From positions 1 to 49,942 of the forward strand of contig PLWZ01000019.1 in assembly GCA_003151235.1 (NCBI GenBank): 49,942 nt of DNA, read 5' to 3'. The translations under genes were made by a program, and so were the position numbers. Shown piece after piece: positions 15,912 through 24,349 of this stretch (positions are counted from its first letter, which is position 1; each line of letters begins with the position of its first letter). This stretch comes from Acidimicrobiaceae bacterium (GTDB lineage: Bacteria; Actinomycetota; Acidimicrobiia; Acidimicrobiales; RAAP-2). The notes beneath the pieces were generated by a model. That model had not been told where the DNA came from, ran no database searches, and worked only from the letters and a program-made list of their open reading frames with translations.

Positions 15912-16771
15912 GCGGATCCGGCGTCGGGACGCGGCCGCGTCCCGCGGCCCGGACGCTTCGCTCCGGGGGACCCGGCCGCGGGGCGATCGATCCGCGCATC
16001 CACGCCCGCCGGCGGGCCGTGCGCCGCCGGTCCTCGCTCGGGCGCCGGTTGGCCATCATCGCCGTCGTGGTTGTCGTGGTGCTGGGCGCCCTGGCCTGGC
16101 CGCTCGCGCACTCGCGCCTCCTCTCGGCCAACGCCATCACCGTCTACGGGGCTGCACACACCGGCGACGCGGCGGTGCTCGCAGCGGCCGGCCTGACCGA
16201 CCACCCGCCCATGATCGATGTCGACGCAGCGTCGGCGGCCCGCCGCATCAAGGCGCTGCCGTGGGTTGCGAGCGCGCAGGTCGTGCGCAACTGGCCCGAC
16301 GGCGTCGTGGTGACGGTCAGCGAGCGGAGCCCGGTCGCGGTGGTCACCGACCGCACCGGGTGGGCCGAGCTCGACGGCACCGGCCGGGTGCTCTCGGTGG
16401 TAGCCAGCCCGCCGGCCGCCCTGCCTCACCTCGTCTCGGTCGGGGCTCCGGGCGCGCCCGGGACGACCCTCGCCGTTGCCCGGCCGAGCCTCGCGGTGGC
16501 GGCGGCGCTGCCGGTGGCGTTCAAGTCGCTGGTGTCTGCGGTCTCGCCGTCGCCCGGGGGCGCGGTCGACATCGCCCTGAGCGACGGGATCGGGGTCGTG
16601 TTCGGTACCGCGACCGACCTGCCGGCGAAGTTCGAGGACGTGGCGTCACTGCTCGCCGGGGCCGGGTTGGCCTCCGGCTCGGTCATCGACGTGTCGGTGC
16701 CGGACACCCCCCTCGTCACGCCCCCGAAGGCGGCGTCCTCGACGTCATCATCATCGTCGTCCTCGGGCTGA
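15908..16771 (+). CDS. ftsQ: Cell division protein FtsQ
   Basis: A 287-residue bitopic protein. A basic cytoplasmic N-terminus (1-46) rich in Arg precedes one transmembrane helix (about 47-66), a POTRA domain (LLSANAITVYGA onward, about 70-140, with the PWVASAQVVRNWPDGVVVTVSER signature split over its strands) and the FtsQ beta domain. It ends in a Ser-rich low-complexity tail. It links FtsL/DivIC to the divisome. The ATG at 15908 overlaps murB by 4 bp. This is the last gene of the first dcw block: downstream, instead of ftsZ, there are converging genes on the other strand with only 3 bp between stops. Confidence 0.9.
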   Translation: MSGSGVGTRPRPAARTLRSGGPGRGAIDPRIHARRRAVRRRSSLGRRLAIIAVVVVVVLGALAWPLAHSRLLSANAITVYGAAHTGDAAVLAAAGLTDHPPMIDVDAASAARRIKALPWVASAQVVRNWPDGVVVTVSERSPVAVVTDRTGWAELDGTGRVLSVVASPPAALPHLVSVGAPGAPGTTLAVARPSLAVAAALPVAFKSLVSAVSPSPGGAVDIALSDGIGVVFGTATDLPAKFEDVASLLAGAGLASGSVIDVSVPDTPLVTPPKAASSTSSSSSSSG

Positions 16772-16774
16772 CCC

Positions 16775-16867
16775 CTACGCCAGCGCGATCAGCGCGCCGA
16801 TGGCGAAGCCGGCCGCGGCCAGCCACAAGAGGGTCGGGAGCGATCGCCGCCAGTTCCAGTCGCGCAT
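16775..16867 (-). CDS. Small single-span membrane peptide (30 aa)
   Basis: A short reading frame read leftward from ATG 16867 to TAG 16775. The peptide is a basic/aromatic head (MRDWNWRRSLP) followed by one hydrophobic helix (LLWLAAAGFAIGALIALA). It starts only 10 bp after the Rieske gene's stop, and its ribosome site GAGGGA overlaps that stop, so translation is probably coupled. Short hydrophobic subunits are common partners of membrane redox complexes, which makes a helper role for the Rieske/DUF6529 pair plausible but unproven. It ends 3 bp from the ftsQ stop on the other strand. Coding status is inferred from ribosome site, position and clean membrane topology. Confidence 0.6.
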   Translation of the reverse strand: MRDWNWRRSLPTLLWLAAAGFAIGALIALA

Positions 16868-16877
16868 GCCCGATCCC

Positions 16878-17327
16878 TCAGTCCCGGTAGACGTCGGCGC
16901 CGCGGACCGCCACGGGAATCACCGGCAGGGGGAGGGTGGCCGGGCCGTGGACGACGGCACCGGTCGCGGCGCTGAACTGGGAGCCGTGGCACGGGCAGTT
17001 GATGGTCCCGCCCGAGACCGAGGCCAGCGTGCAGCCCTCGTGGGTGCAGATGGAGGAGAAGCCCTTGACCCAGTCGGCGGCGACCCGGGTCAGCACGACC
17101 CCCTTCGCGGCGAGCACGATCCCGCCGCCGACCGGGACCTGCGAGAGCGCGGAGAGGACCTCGCCGGAGGCGGCCGGTGCCGGGGCGCCGTAGCCGTTGG
17201 CGCCGGCGATCGTGCTTGTCGAATGGGCCCATGTGTCGCGGGCCACGAAGAAGCCGGCGATCCCGGCGGCCACCGTGACCGCCCCGCCGACGAGGAGCGA
17301 GCGCCGCGAGATCGAGCCTTCGGCCAT
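16878..17327 (-). CDS. Rieske [2Fe-2S] protein with twin-arginine-like anchor
   Basis: A 149-residue protein. The N-terminus carries SRRSLLVGG and a hydrophobic helix (about 11-28), resembling a Tat signal that may remain as an anchor. The linker is Ala/Pro/Gly rich. The Rieske cluster box is complete: C94-T-H96-EG-C99 and C111-P-C113-H114-G-S116, meaning two Cys plus two His ligands and the disulfide Cys pair. It therefore should carry a 2Fe-2S cluster outside the cytoplasm. No cytochrome b or c1 gene is nearby, so it is unlikely to be a standard bc1 subunit. The upstream partner is the DUF6529 membrane protein, 13 bp away. Confidence 0.85.
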   Translation of the reverse strand: MAEGSISRRSLLVGGAVTVAAGIAGFFVARDTWAHSTSTIAGANGYGAPAPAASGEVLSALSQVPVGGGIVLAAKGVVLTRVAADWVKGFSSICTHEGCTLASVSGGTINCPCHGSQFSAATGAVVHGPATLPLPVIPVAVRGADVYRD

Positions 17328-17340
17328 CGTGCTCCTTTCC

Positions 17341-17907
17341 TCAGGTGAGCGGGACGCCGGTGCGGGTGAAGAACCACAGCGCCGCGGTGAGCCAGAGGAC
17401 CACCAGGAGGGACAGGACGGCGCCGCCTAGGACCGGGAGCGCCCACCCGGGCAGCCCCTTCAGGCGCAGGCCGAGCATCTTGGCCGCATAGGCGCCGTAG
17501 AAGAGGCAACCGGCCACGCTGTGGATCACCACCCGCCAGTTGTAGGTGGCGAAGCCGAGCGACCAGATGCAGTTGAGCGCGACCGGGATGGTGAGGATGA
17601 ACGCGACGGCGCCGCTGTAGCGGTGCACCGGGGTGACCCAGCCGGGCGCGGGCGACTTCACCCGGGGGAGACGGCCCCACATCCACAAGGCGGTGGTGAG
17701 CTGGACGAGCAGCAGGAACGTGGCGGCCGACGTCAGCCACGCCTTCATCTGGAGAACCCCCGAAAAGCCGAGGGTGAAGAGGGGGTGCCCAGACGCGTGG
17801 TGCACCCGGGCGTAGACGCCCAGGCTGACCGCGACGGCGACGCCCAGAAGGAGGACCAGGGTGATGTTCCATTGGGCGACACCCGTGCGCTCCGGGGCCA
17901 TGGTCAC
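17341..17907 (-). CDS. DUF6529-like polytopic membrane protein, possible b-type haem carrier
   Basis: A 188-residue membrane protein with about five hydrophobic helices. Histidines sit in or near the helices (VHHASGHP about 35-42, VHRYSG about 92-97, VIHSVAG about 127-133), a spacing that would allow haem b coordination as in cytochrome b561-type proteins; this is inference. Resemblance to actinobacterial DUF6529 proteins is from memory of the pattern. It starts with GTG overlapping the DUF1990 stop (GTGA); ATG 17901 is an alternative. It is encoded directly before the Rieske protein, suggesting a two-component membrane electron-transfer unit. Confidence 0.6.
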   Translation of the reverse strand: MTMAPERTGVAQWNITLVLLLGVAVAVSLGVYARVHHASGHPLFTLGFSGVLQMKAWLTSAATFLLLVQLTTALWMWGRLPRVKSPAPGWVTPVHRYSGAVAFILTIPVALNCIWSLGFATYNWRVVIHSVAGCLFYGAYAAKMLGLRLKGLPGWALPVLGGAVLSLLVVLWLTAALWFFTRTGVPLT

Positions 17908-18488
17908 GACGGCTCACCCCCGCTCTTCACGTAGTCGGCGACACCGGCCAGGTACGCGCGGGTGGTGCGGGCCTGGGTCCGCCGGGCCACCGGGCGGCCG
18001 AGCCGGGTGAGGAGGAGGGCGGGCCGCGAGAAGGCCACGATCTCGAACGTTACGAGCCCCTCGACGTCCTTTCTCACGTGGAACGCCTCCTCCCCACATT
18101 CTGGATGGCCGGGCAGCGTCCCGTACGCGAAACCGAAGGAGTGCTCATCGTCGGTGACATAGACGATCCGGCACGGCACGATTGCGAACCCCAGCTGCAT
18201 GGGGAAGGTGGTGAGGACGGTGGTTCCGGTCTCCAGCTTCGGGAGTGGGGGAGTGAGGACCGCGCCGGCGCCGACCTGGGGCCGCCACCGCCGGAGGGCG
18301 TCGGCGCCGAGCGCGAAGGCCAGGTCACCCCGGCCGAGCGCGACCGAGTGCCGGTCGTGGGAGTACCCGGCGGGAAGCTCGGCGTCCCGGGTCGCCCCGA
18401 CCTCGGCGTAGGTGACCTGCTGGCCGGACGCGTCCTCGAACAATTGCTCGAGGCTCTCTGTGCTAGGCCGCCGGAGCCGGATCGGCAT
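17904..18488 (-). CDS. DUF1990 family protein
   Basis: A 194-residue soluble protein. The C-terminal half has FGFAYGTLPGHPECGEEAFHV, the DUF1990 hallmark, followed by an EIVAFSRPALLLTRLGRPVAR stretch (quoted in parts because of length) ending in QARTTRAYL. The family is widespread in actinobacteria and plants with no established reaction. The ATG at 18488 is preferred to a longer frame beginning at 18587, which would overlap the GNAT gene. A TAGCGT element lies 8 nt before this ATG, so the gene may also have its own leaderless start. Overlaps the DUF6529 gene by GTGA. Confidence 0.8.
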   Translation of the reverse strand: MPIRLRRPSTESLEQLFEDASGQQVTYAEVGATRDAELPAGYSHDRHSVALGRGDLAFALGADALRRWRPQVGAGAVLTPPLPKLETGTTVLTTFPMQLGFAIVPCRIVYVTDDEHSFGFAYGTLPGHPECGEEAFHVRKDVEGLVTFEIVAFSRPALLLTRLGRPVARRTQARTTRAYLAGVADYVKSGGEPS

Positions 18489-18531
18489 CGTGCCGGACGC
18501 TACAGCGCGCGCTCCCGGCGGAGCGGGTCGC

Positions 18532-18981
18532 TTAGAGGTCGCGCCACATGTGGACGTGCAGGACGCTCTCGAGCATGAACGGCTCACCCTCGATCACGAA
18601 GCCCGACCGGGCGTAGAAGTTGCGGGCGGTCGTGCGGGCCTCGCACCAGATGAACCGACCGCCGTTGGACGAGGCGTGCTCGATCAGCCCGTCGATCACG
18701 AGGTTCCCGAGCCGCCGTCCCCGCAGTCCGTCGCGTGTCGCCATGCCGCGGATCCGCCAGGAGTCGGTGCGCTCGGGGGCCCAGGGGGACGCGTCCGGGA
18801 ACACCGTGCCGACGGCGACGACGTCACCACCGAGCGACACGGCGACATGGCACGTGCGCGGGTTGTCCTCGCCGGGATACACGCTTGCCTCGGGCGGCCG
18901 GCCCGGGCGAAGCACCTCGCTCCTGAGTGGCCGCACCTCGGACACATCGACCGAGCGAACGGTCGGAGACTCAGGGGCCAC
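18532..18981 (-). CDS. GNAT family N-acetyltransferase
   Basis: A 149-residue acyl-CoA-dependent acetyltransferase. The acetyl-CoA binding motif is IRGMATRDGLRGRRLGNLVIDGLIE (residues about 77-101; key part R-G-x-x-L-G), and the C-terminal part reads ARNFYARSGFVIEGEPF, typical of GNAT motif B. The substrate is unknown. It starts with GTG at 18981, sharing one base with the TetR stop (TAG-TG), so it is translated right after the regulator. It lies in a leftward operon with DUF1990, DUF6529 and Rieske genes; the functional link to these is not obvious. Confidence 0.8.
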   Translation of the reverse strand: MAPESPTVRSVDVSEVRPLRSEVLRPGRPPEASVYPGEDNPRTCHVAVSLGGDVVAVGTVFPDASPWAPERTDSWRIRGMATRDGLRGRRLGNLVIDGLIEHASSNGGRFIWCEARTTARNFYARSGFVIEGEPFMLESVLHVHMWRDL

Positions 18982-19658
18982 TAGGCCGATCGGGGAGTGC
19001 CGGGCCCGGTGCGGGCGGCCGCGACGGTGGCCGCGGCGTCGCCGAGGGCGAGGAACAGAGCGGTCGAGTCCTCGATGAGCTGATCCCGGCCGGTGCGGAG
19101 CCGGCCGGCCAGCCAGTCGACGAGCAGCTGGCTGAACCCGCCGACCAGGATGGAGGCCCCGACCCGGCCCACCTCATCGACGGCCCGCCCGGCCCGCTGG
19201 CTGGCGTAGTCCTCGATGAAGGCCACCACCATCCGGCCGGTCTCGAGCCGCCGACGGTTCAGGGCCCCGTTGCCCAGTCCCTCGGCGTACAGGATCCGAC
19301 CCCGACGGCGGTCGTCATCGACGAATTCCACGATAGCCCGGACGACTGCCCGGACCTGATCGGCCGGCGCATCGCCGGCGGCGGCGAGGGCGTCCCAGAC
19401 CACCCGGCCGAGCTCGTCGACCACCCGGTCGTAGACGGCCACGGCCAGCTGGTCGAGGCCGCCGAAGCTCTCATAGAAGTAGCGCGGGTTGAGCCGGGCC
19501 CGCTCGAGCACCGACCGGACGGTCATCGCGTCCCAGCCGTCGCTGCCGAGCACCTCGAGCGCCGCGTCGAGCAGGAGCGTGCGGCGCTCTTGTTGGCGGT
19601 CGGCTGGCGACAGACCGGTCCACCGGCGCTGGCGGGGGGCAAGATCAATCTTTGGCAA
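18981..19658 (-). CDS. TetR family transcriptional regulator
   Basis: A 225-residue TetR regulator. The N-terminal helix-turn-helix region is about 22-65, with RRTLLLDAALEVLGSDGWDAMTV followed by the recognition helix RARLNPRYFYESFGGLDQL (each given within its domain). The ligand-binding C-terminal domain is variable. No ATG or GTG precedes the HTH; TTG at 19658 is the only reasonable start. A TAAGGT -10-like element is 8 nt before it, predicting a leaderless transcript. The palindrome GGCAAC-GTGT-GTTACC overlaps the start, so the protein probably represses itself and the divergent oxidoreductase operon. Last codon abuts the GNAT start. Confidence 0.87.
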   Translation of the reverse strand: MPKIDLAPRQRRWTGLSPADRQQERRTLLLDAALEVLGSDGWDAMTVRSVLERARLNPRYFYESFGGLDQLAVAVYDRVVDELGRVVWDALAAAGDAPADQVRAVVRAIVEFVDDDRRRGRILYAEGLGNGALNRRRLETGRMVVAFIEDYASQRAGRAVDEVGRVGASILVGGFSQLLVDWLAGRLRTGRDQLIEDSTALFLALGDAAATVAAARTGPGTPRSA

Positions 19659-19669
19659 CGTGTGTTACC
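19654..19669. promoter_or_regulatory. Palindromic operator candidate at the TetR start
   Basis: GGCAAC-GTGT-GTTACC is a 16-bp inverted repeat with one mismatched pair. It overlaps the TetR start codon and the downstream end of its TAAGGT -10 element (reverse complement at 19667-19672). The oxidoreductase operon starts 46 bp to the right. Site size and location fit a TetR dimer controlling both directions. Confidence 0.5.
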
Positions 19670-19714
19670 TTAATCCCCAGCGCTTGGAAACGCTCGTATC
19701 CAAGGACCGGGTGG

Positions 19715-21115
19715 GTGGGGCAAGAGCAGATCGTCGTGGCCGGAGGTGGGGTCGGGGGGCTCGGGGCCGCCCTCGCCCTGGCGCGCCGGGGCCACGAGGT
19801 CGTCGTGATCGAGCGGGACCCGCTGCACACGACGTCCACCCCCGACGAAGCGTTCGGTTGGGAGCGGCCGGGGGCGCCCCAGACCCACCAGACCCACGGG
19901 TTCCTCGCCCGGATCGTGGTCGTGATGCGCGAGCGCTTCCCCGACCTGCTCGAATCGCTGCTGGGCGCGGGCTGCCCAACGATGTCGGGCACGGCGTCGC
20001 TCGGCGAACCCCGGCCTGGCGACGAGGACCTTTCCATCCTTCTGGTGCGGCGCACCACCTTCGAGTGGATCCTCCGGGAGGCCGTCCTCGCCGAGCCGGC
20101 CATCGAGGTTCGAAGCGGCGCCGGCGTCACCGGTCTGTTCGCGGGGCCGACCGACCCCTCGGGCATCCCCGTCGTCGGCGGGGTCGCGCTGGAAGACGGC
20201 ACCGAGGTCGTCGCCGACACGGTCATCGCGGCCACCGGCCGCCGCGGGGACGTCCCGGGCTGGCTCGAACCACTCGGCGTTGAGGTCCCAGAGACGATCC
20301 GCGAGAGCGGCCTCATGTACCTGACCCGCTGGTACGGGGTGCCCGACGCGTTCGCGACGCCGCCCGCACCGAAGCTCGGCGGGGACCTCGGCTACTTGAA
20401 GTTCCTGATCGTCCCCGGCGACGGCGGAATGATCTCGGCGACGCTCGCCGTCCCGACCGACGACAAGGACCTGCGGCGAGCGCTGTCGGACCCCGACCGC
20501 TTCGAGCGGGCGTGCCGGTCCCTGCCCGGGCCCGACCAGTGGTTCGGCGAGCTCGACCCCGAGCCGATCGGCGGCATCCGCCCGATGGGTGGTTTGCTCA
20601 ACCGCATCAGGCGGTTCCGTGATGCCGACGGGCGCCCGAGAGTGCTCAACTTCCATGCCGTGGGGGACTCGCACACCGTCACCAATCCCCTCTACGGGCG
20701 GGGCTGCTCGCTGGCTCTCGTCCAGGCGGTGCTGCTGGCTGACGCGATCGGTGCCCACGACGACCGGGTCGAGCGGACGTCCGCGTACGAGGCCGCGTGC
20801 AGCGAACAGGTGGCCCCGTGGTGGGCCCATGCCGTGGAGATCGACCAGTCGGGCGCCGACCCGACATCTGGTGATTCGCCCGACCAGCCGCAGCGGGACC
20901 GGCTGCGGGCGGTCATGGCAGCCAGCCAGACCGACCCGGTGATCGGGCGGGCCATGGCCCGGCTGTGGAACCTGCTCACCCTGCCCGCGGAGCTCAACGA
21001 GGATCCCGAGTTCATGGCGCGGGTCATGACGGTCATGGCCGACCCCGAGACCTACCCGGTCCCAGAACCCGAGGGACCGACCCGAGAGCTGCTGCTCGAC
21101 GCGGTCGTGGCATAG
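19715..21115 (+). CDS. FAD-dependent monooxygenase/oxidoreductase
   Basis: A 466-residue flavoprotein. The N-terminal Rossmann motif GGGVGGLGAAL (about 10-20) binds the ADP of FAD, with VVVIERD at the strand-2 end. The C-terminal flavin motif is GDSHTVTNPLYGRGCSLAL, the GD box of group A/E monooxygenases and related squalene-epoxidase-like enzymes. The segment GAPQTHQTHGF near residue 50 resembles an uncharacterised actinobacterial subfamily. Expected chemistry is oxygenation or epoxidation of a hydrophobic substrate. GTG 19715 starts the protein directly before the FAD loop; upstream ATG 19652 adds residues overlapping the operator. First gene of a five-gene operon that includes an epoxide hydrolase. 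Confidence 0.82.
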   Translation: MGQEQIVVAGGGVGGLGAALALARRGHEVVVIERDPLHTTSTPDEAFGWERPGAPQTHQTHGFLARIVVVMRERFPDLLESLLGAGCPTMSGTASLGEPRPGDEDLSILLVRRTTFEWILREAVLAEPAIEVRSGAGVTGLFAGPTDPSGIPVVGGVALEDGTEVVADTVIAATGRRGDVPGWLEPLGVEVPETIRESGLMYLTRWYGVPDAFATPPAPKLGGDLGYLKFLIVPGDGGMISATLAVPTDDKDLRRALSDPDRFERACRSLPGPDQWFGELDPEPIGGIRPMGGLLNRIRRFRDADGRPRVLNFHAVGDSHTVTNPLYGRGCSLALVQAVLLADAIGAHDDRVERTSAYEAACSEQVAPWWAHAVEIDQSGADPTSGDSPDQPQRDRLRAVMAASQTDPVIGRAMARLWNLLTLPAELNEDPEFMARVMTVMADPETYPVPEPEGPTRELLLDAVVA

Positions 21116-21123
21116 GAGACGAG

Positions 21124-22116
21124 ATGACCCTTCCCGGCACAAAGACCCGCACGGTCACCCGCGACGGCGTGAACCTGGCCGTTGACGTCGGAGGGGAGGG
21201 CCCGCTCGTGATGCTCATCCACGGCTTCCCCGAGCTCGGGTACTCGTGGCGTCACCAGGTCCCGGCCCTCATCGAGGCGGGCTACCGGGTCGCCGTGCCG
21301 GACCAGCGGGGCTACGGGCGCTCGGACCGCCCCGAGGCCATCGAGGACTACGACATCGCGCATCTGACCGACGACCTGCTGGCCATCCTCGAGAGCCTGG
21401 GCGAGGAGCGGGCGGTCTTCGTCGGCCACGACTGGGGCTCTGTCGCGGTCTGGCAGCTCGCCCTCATGGCCCCCGAGCGGGTGACGGGCGTCGTCGGCAT
21501 GAGCGTGCCGTTCCTGCCCCGGGCGCCCGAGCCGACCGTCGCCCTCATGAGAAAGATCTACTCGGGCGGGTTCTTCTACATCATCTACTTCCAGGACCCC
21601 GGGGTCGCCGACGCGGAGCTGAATGGGGACCCGGCCCGCACGATGCGCCGGATGCTGGCCGGGCTGAAGCCGGGCGAGTTCTCCGGTGACGAGCTGAGCG
21701 CGTTGGTCGTCGCCGACGACGCCGGCTTCATCGACCGGCTGCCCGAACCAAAGGGCTTGCCGGACTGGCTGAGTCAGGACGAGCTCGACTTCTATGTGGC
21801 CGAGTTCACACGGACGGGGTTCACCGGCGGCCTCAACTGGTACCGGAACATGGACCGGAACTGGCACCTGAGCGAGCACCTCGCGGAGGCCCACGTCACC
21901 CAGCCGTCGCTCTTCATCGCCGGGAGCGCCGACCCGGTGCTCACTTTCGCACCCCCCGACGCCGGCGAGGCCTATCTCGACGACTACCGCGGCCGGGTGC
22001 TGATCGACGGCGCGGGCCACTGGATCCAACAGGAGCGGCCCGGCGAAGTGAACGCCGCGCTGCTCTCGTTCTTGGAAGACACAGAAGACACAGCAGAAAG
22101 AAAGGCATCGAAATGA
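21124..22116 (+). CDS. Alpha/beta-hydrolase, epoxide hydrolase type
   Basis: A 330-residue alpha/beta hydrolase. The oxyanion motif HGFPE (about 39-43), nucleophile elbow GHDWGS with D103, and the late His motif GAGHWIQQE match soluble epoxide hydrolases. An Asp nucleophile rather than Ser excludes ordinary esterases, though haloalkane dehalogenase-like activity is possible. Lid-domain tyrosines of the kind that activate the epoxide oxygen are present (for example YIIYFQ). It lies 8 bp after the FAD monooxygenase, with an AGGAGACGAG site before the ATG, and overlaps the next gene by ATGA. An epoxide made by the monooxygenase would be hydrolysed to a diol. Confidence 0.86.
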   Translation: MTLPGTKTRTVTRDGVNLAVDVGGEGPLVMLIHGFPELGYSWRHQVPALIEAGYRVAVPDQRGYGRSDRPEAIEDYDIAHLTDDLLAILESLGEERAVFVGHDWGSVAVWQLALMAPERVTGVVGMSVPFLPRAPEPTVALMRKIYSGGFFYIIYFQDPGVADAELNGDPARTMRRMLAGLKPGEFSGDELSALVVADDAGFIDRLPEPKGLPDWLSQDELDFYVAEFTRTGFTGGLNWYRNMDRNWHLSEHLAEAHVTQPSLFIAGSADPVLTFAPPDAGEAYLDDYRGRVLIDGAGHWIQQERPGEVNAALLSFLEDTEDTAERKASK

Positions 22117-23312
22117 CAAGGCCGCTTCGTTTCGGCGTGTTCTACGCACCCTTCCACCCGCTCGGTCAAAACCCGACGCTCGCATTGCAGTACGACCTCG
22201 AGCGCGTGGTCGAGCTCGACCGGGTCGGGTTCGACGAGGCGTGGTTCGGCGAGCACCACTCGGGCGGCTACGAGATCATCGGGTGTCCGGAGATCTTCAT
22301 AGCGGCCGCCGCCGAGCGGACCAAGCACATCAAGCTCGGCACCGGCGTGGTGTCCCTGCCGTACCACCACCCGTGGCTGGTCGCCGACCGGATGGTGCTC
22401 CTCGACCATCTGACCAGGGGCCGCGTCCTGTTCGGCACCGGCCCGGGCGCGCTGCCGAGCGACGCCTTCGTGATGGGCATCGACCCGCTCGACCAGCGCC
22501 GCCGCATGGAGGAGTCGCTGGAAGCGATCCTGGCCCTGCTGCGCTCCGATGAGCCGGTGACGCGCGAGACCGACTGGTTCACCATGAAAGAGGCGCGCCT
22601 GCAGATGCGCCCCTATAGCGACCCGCACTTCGAGGTGGCGGTCGCCGCCATGATCTCGCCGTCGGGCCCCCGGCTCGCCGGCACCTACGGGGTGTCGCTG
22701 CTCTCGCTGTCGATGCAGATCATCGAGGGCGGCTTCGCCGCCATCGGGCAGGCCTGGAACGTCGTCGAGGAGCAGGCCGCGGCGGCCGGCCACGCCCCGC
22801 CGGAGCGCGACAGCTGGCGCGTGCTCGGGGCCATGCACATCGCCGAGACGAAGGACAAGGCGATGGAGGAGTGCACCCACGGCCTGAAGGACTTCTCGAA
22901 CTACTTCGGCACGGCCGGATTCGTCCCACTCGGCTACGAGGTGAACGACACCGGGGACGACCCCCGGGCGTTCGTCGAGAGCTACGCCGAGGGCGGAAAC
23001 ATCGTGATCGGCACCCCCGACGACGCCATCGCCTACATCGAGGGGCTGCTCGAGCAGTCGGGCGGGTTCGGGACGTTCCTGCAGCTCGGCCACGACTGGG
23101 CCGACCGCGACGCGACGCTGCGCTCCTACCGGCTGTTCGCCCGGGAGGTCATCCCGCACTTCAAGGGCCAGCTGGGTGCGCCCCGCGGCTCGCACGACTG
23201 GGCGGCGGCCAAGCGCGACGAGCTGTTCGGGCGGGCCGGGCAGGCGATCCTGCAGGCCATCACCTCCCACGCGGAGGAAAAGGCGGCCTCGACGGGCGGC
23301 GGGGGAGCCTGA
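22113..23312 (+). CDS. LLM class flavin-dependent oxidoreductase (luciferase-like)
   Basis: A 399-residue luciferase-like monooxygenase. The N-terminal FGVFYAPFHP, DEAWFGEHHSGGY and LGTGVVSLPYHHPWLVADRMVLLDHLTRGR segments (shown as short pieces of the conserved core) and the GTGPGALPSDAF loop are typical of the bacterial luciferase/F420 or FMN group. It would use FMNH2 (or F420) from a separate reductase. The substrate is unknown; its place between an epoxide hydrolase and dehydrogenases suggests oxidation of the same compound. The start overlaps the preceding stop by ATGA and has AGAAAGG upstream. Ends one base into the following ATG. Confidence 0.86.
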   Translation: MTRPLRFGVFYAPFHPLGQNPTLALQYDLERVVELDRVGFDEAWFGEHHSGGYEIIGCPEIFIAAAAERTKHIKLGTGVVSLPYHHPWLVADRMVLLDHLTRGRVLFGTGPGALPSDAFVMGIDPLDQRRRMEESLEAILALLRSDEPVTRETDWFTMKEARLQMRPYSDPHFEVAVAAMISPSGPRLAGTYGVSLLSLSMQIIEGGFAAIGQAWNVVEEQAAAAGHAPPERDSWRVLGAMHIAETKDKAMEECTHGLKDFSNYFGTAGFVPLGYEVNDTGDDPRAFVESYAEGGNIVIGTPDDAIAYIEGLLEQSGGFGTFLQLGHDWADRDATLRSYRLFAREVIPHFKGQLGAPRGSHDWAAAKRDELFGRAGQAILQAITSHAEEKAASTGGGGA

Positions 23313-24349
23313 TGCGCTCGGCCGTGCTGCGCGCCGGCAAGATGATCGTCCGCGACGACGTGGAGGACCCGACGGCCGGGTTCGGCCAGGTCCTGGTCGA
23401 GCTGAAGGCGTGCGGCATCTGCGGGTCCGATCTGCACTTCGCGAAGCACGGGTCGACCATGGTCGAGACGATGGGCTCGATGCGCGGTGCGCCCGACGTC
23501 GGCCTCACGGCCCCCGATCTGGCCAGGGACGTCTTCATGGGCCACGAGTTCGCGGCCGAGGTGCTCGAGGTCGGGCCGGACACGGCCGCGCCGTCGCCGG
23601 GGACACTCGTCACCTCGGTGCCGGTCATGATCACCGCGACCGGGGTGCAGGACCTCGCCTACTCGAACGCCCTACCGGGTGGGTACAGCGAGCGGATGCT
23701 GCTCTCGGCCCCGCTCGTGATGAGCGTGATGAACGGCCTCGACGCGCGCCGAGCTGCGCTGACAGAGCCCATGGCGGTCGGCCTCCACGCGGTCAACAAG
23801 TCCGGGATCGTCGCGGGCGAGGGTGCGGTCGTCATCGGTTGCGGCCCGGTCGGGTTGGCCGTCATCGCGGCGCTCAGCCTGCGTGGCATCGAGCCGATCG
23901 TGGCCGCCGACTTCTCGCCGATGCGCCGGTCGCTCGCGTCGGCCATGGGGGCCCACCACGTCATCGACGCGTCCGGTGCCGACGTGTACGACGCCTGGGG
24001 CGAGCACGGCGGGGGACGCCAGCTGGTCGTCTTTGAGGCCGTCGGCGTGCCCGGCATGATCAACGAAACCCTGCGCTCGGCCCCGGCCAGGTCCCGCATC
24101 GTGGTGGTCGGGGTCTGCATGGGCAACGACCAGGTCACGCCGATCTGGGGCATCTCGAAGGAGCTGTCGCTCCAGTTCGTCCTCGCCTACGACCTGGACG
24201 AGTTCTCGAACAGCCTGTCGGCCATCGCCGAGGGGGCGATCGACGTCGCTCCGATGATCACCGGTGAGGTCGGGATCGACGGCGTCGCCGGTGCGTTCGA
24301 AGACCTGGCCCACCCGGACCGGCACTGCAAGATCCTGGTGACGGCGTGA
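23312..24349 (+). CDS. Zinc-type alcohol dehydrogenase (MDR family)
   Basis: A 345-residue medium-chain dehydrogenase. The catalytic-zinc region KACGICGSDLH (32-42, ligand C37) and MGHEFAAEV are present, and the NAD(P) Rossmann motif is VIGCGPVGLAVIAAL. The four-cysteine structural zinc lobe found in many alcohol dehydrogenases is absent. It should oxidise a secondary alcohol or diol to a ketone. ATG 23312 begins the normal N-terminus; the frame is open upstream inside the luciferase-like gene but has no family similarity there. Overlaps the SDR gene by GTGA. Confidence 0.85.
   Translation: MRSAVLRAGKMIVRDDVEDPTAGFGQVLVELKACGICGSDLHFAKHGSTMVETMGSMRGAPDVGLTAPDLARDVFMGHEFAAEVLEVGPDTAAPSPGTLVTSVPVMITATGVQDLAYSNALPGGYSERMLLSAPLVMSVMNGLDARRAALTEPMAVGLHAVNKSGIVAGEGAVVIGCGPVGLAVIAALSLRGIEPIVAADFSPMRRSLASAMGAHHVIDASGADVYDAWGEHGGGRQLVVFEAVGVPGMINETLRSAPARSRIVVVGVCMGNDQVTPIWGISKELSLQFVLAYDLDEFSNSLSAIAEGAIDVAPMITGEVGIDGVAGAFEDLAHPDRHCKILVTA

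Noticed and set aside
16878..17907. Part of a cytochrome bc1 complex
   Set aside because: There is a Rieske protein but no cytochrome b or c1 gene, and the DUF6529 partner is too short and different.
19652..19714. ATG 19652 as the start of the FAD oxidoreductase
   Set aside because: It would overlap the TetR start and operator, and the extra 21 residues do not look like a flavoprotein N-terminus.
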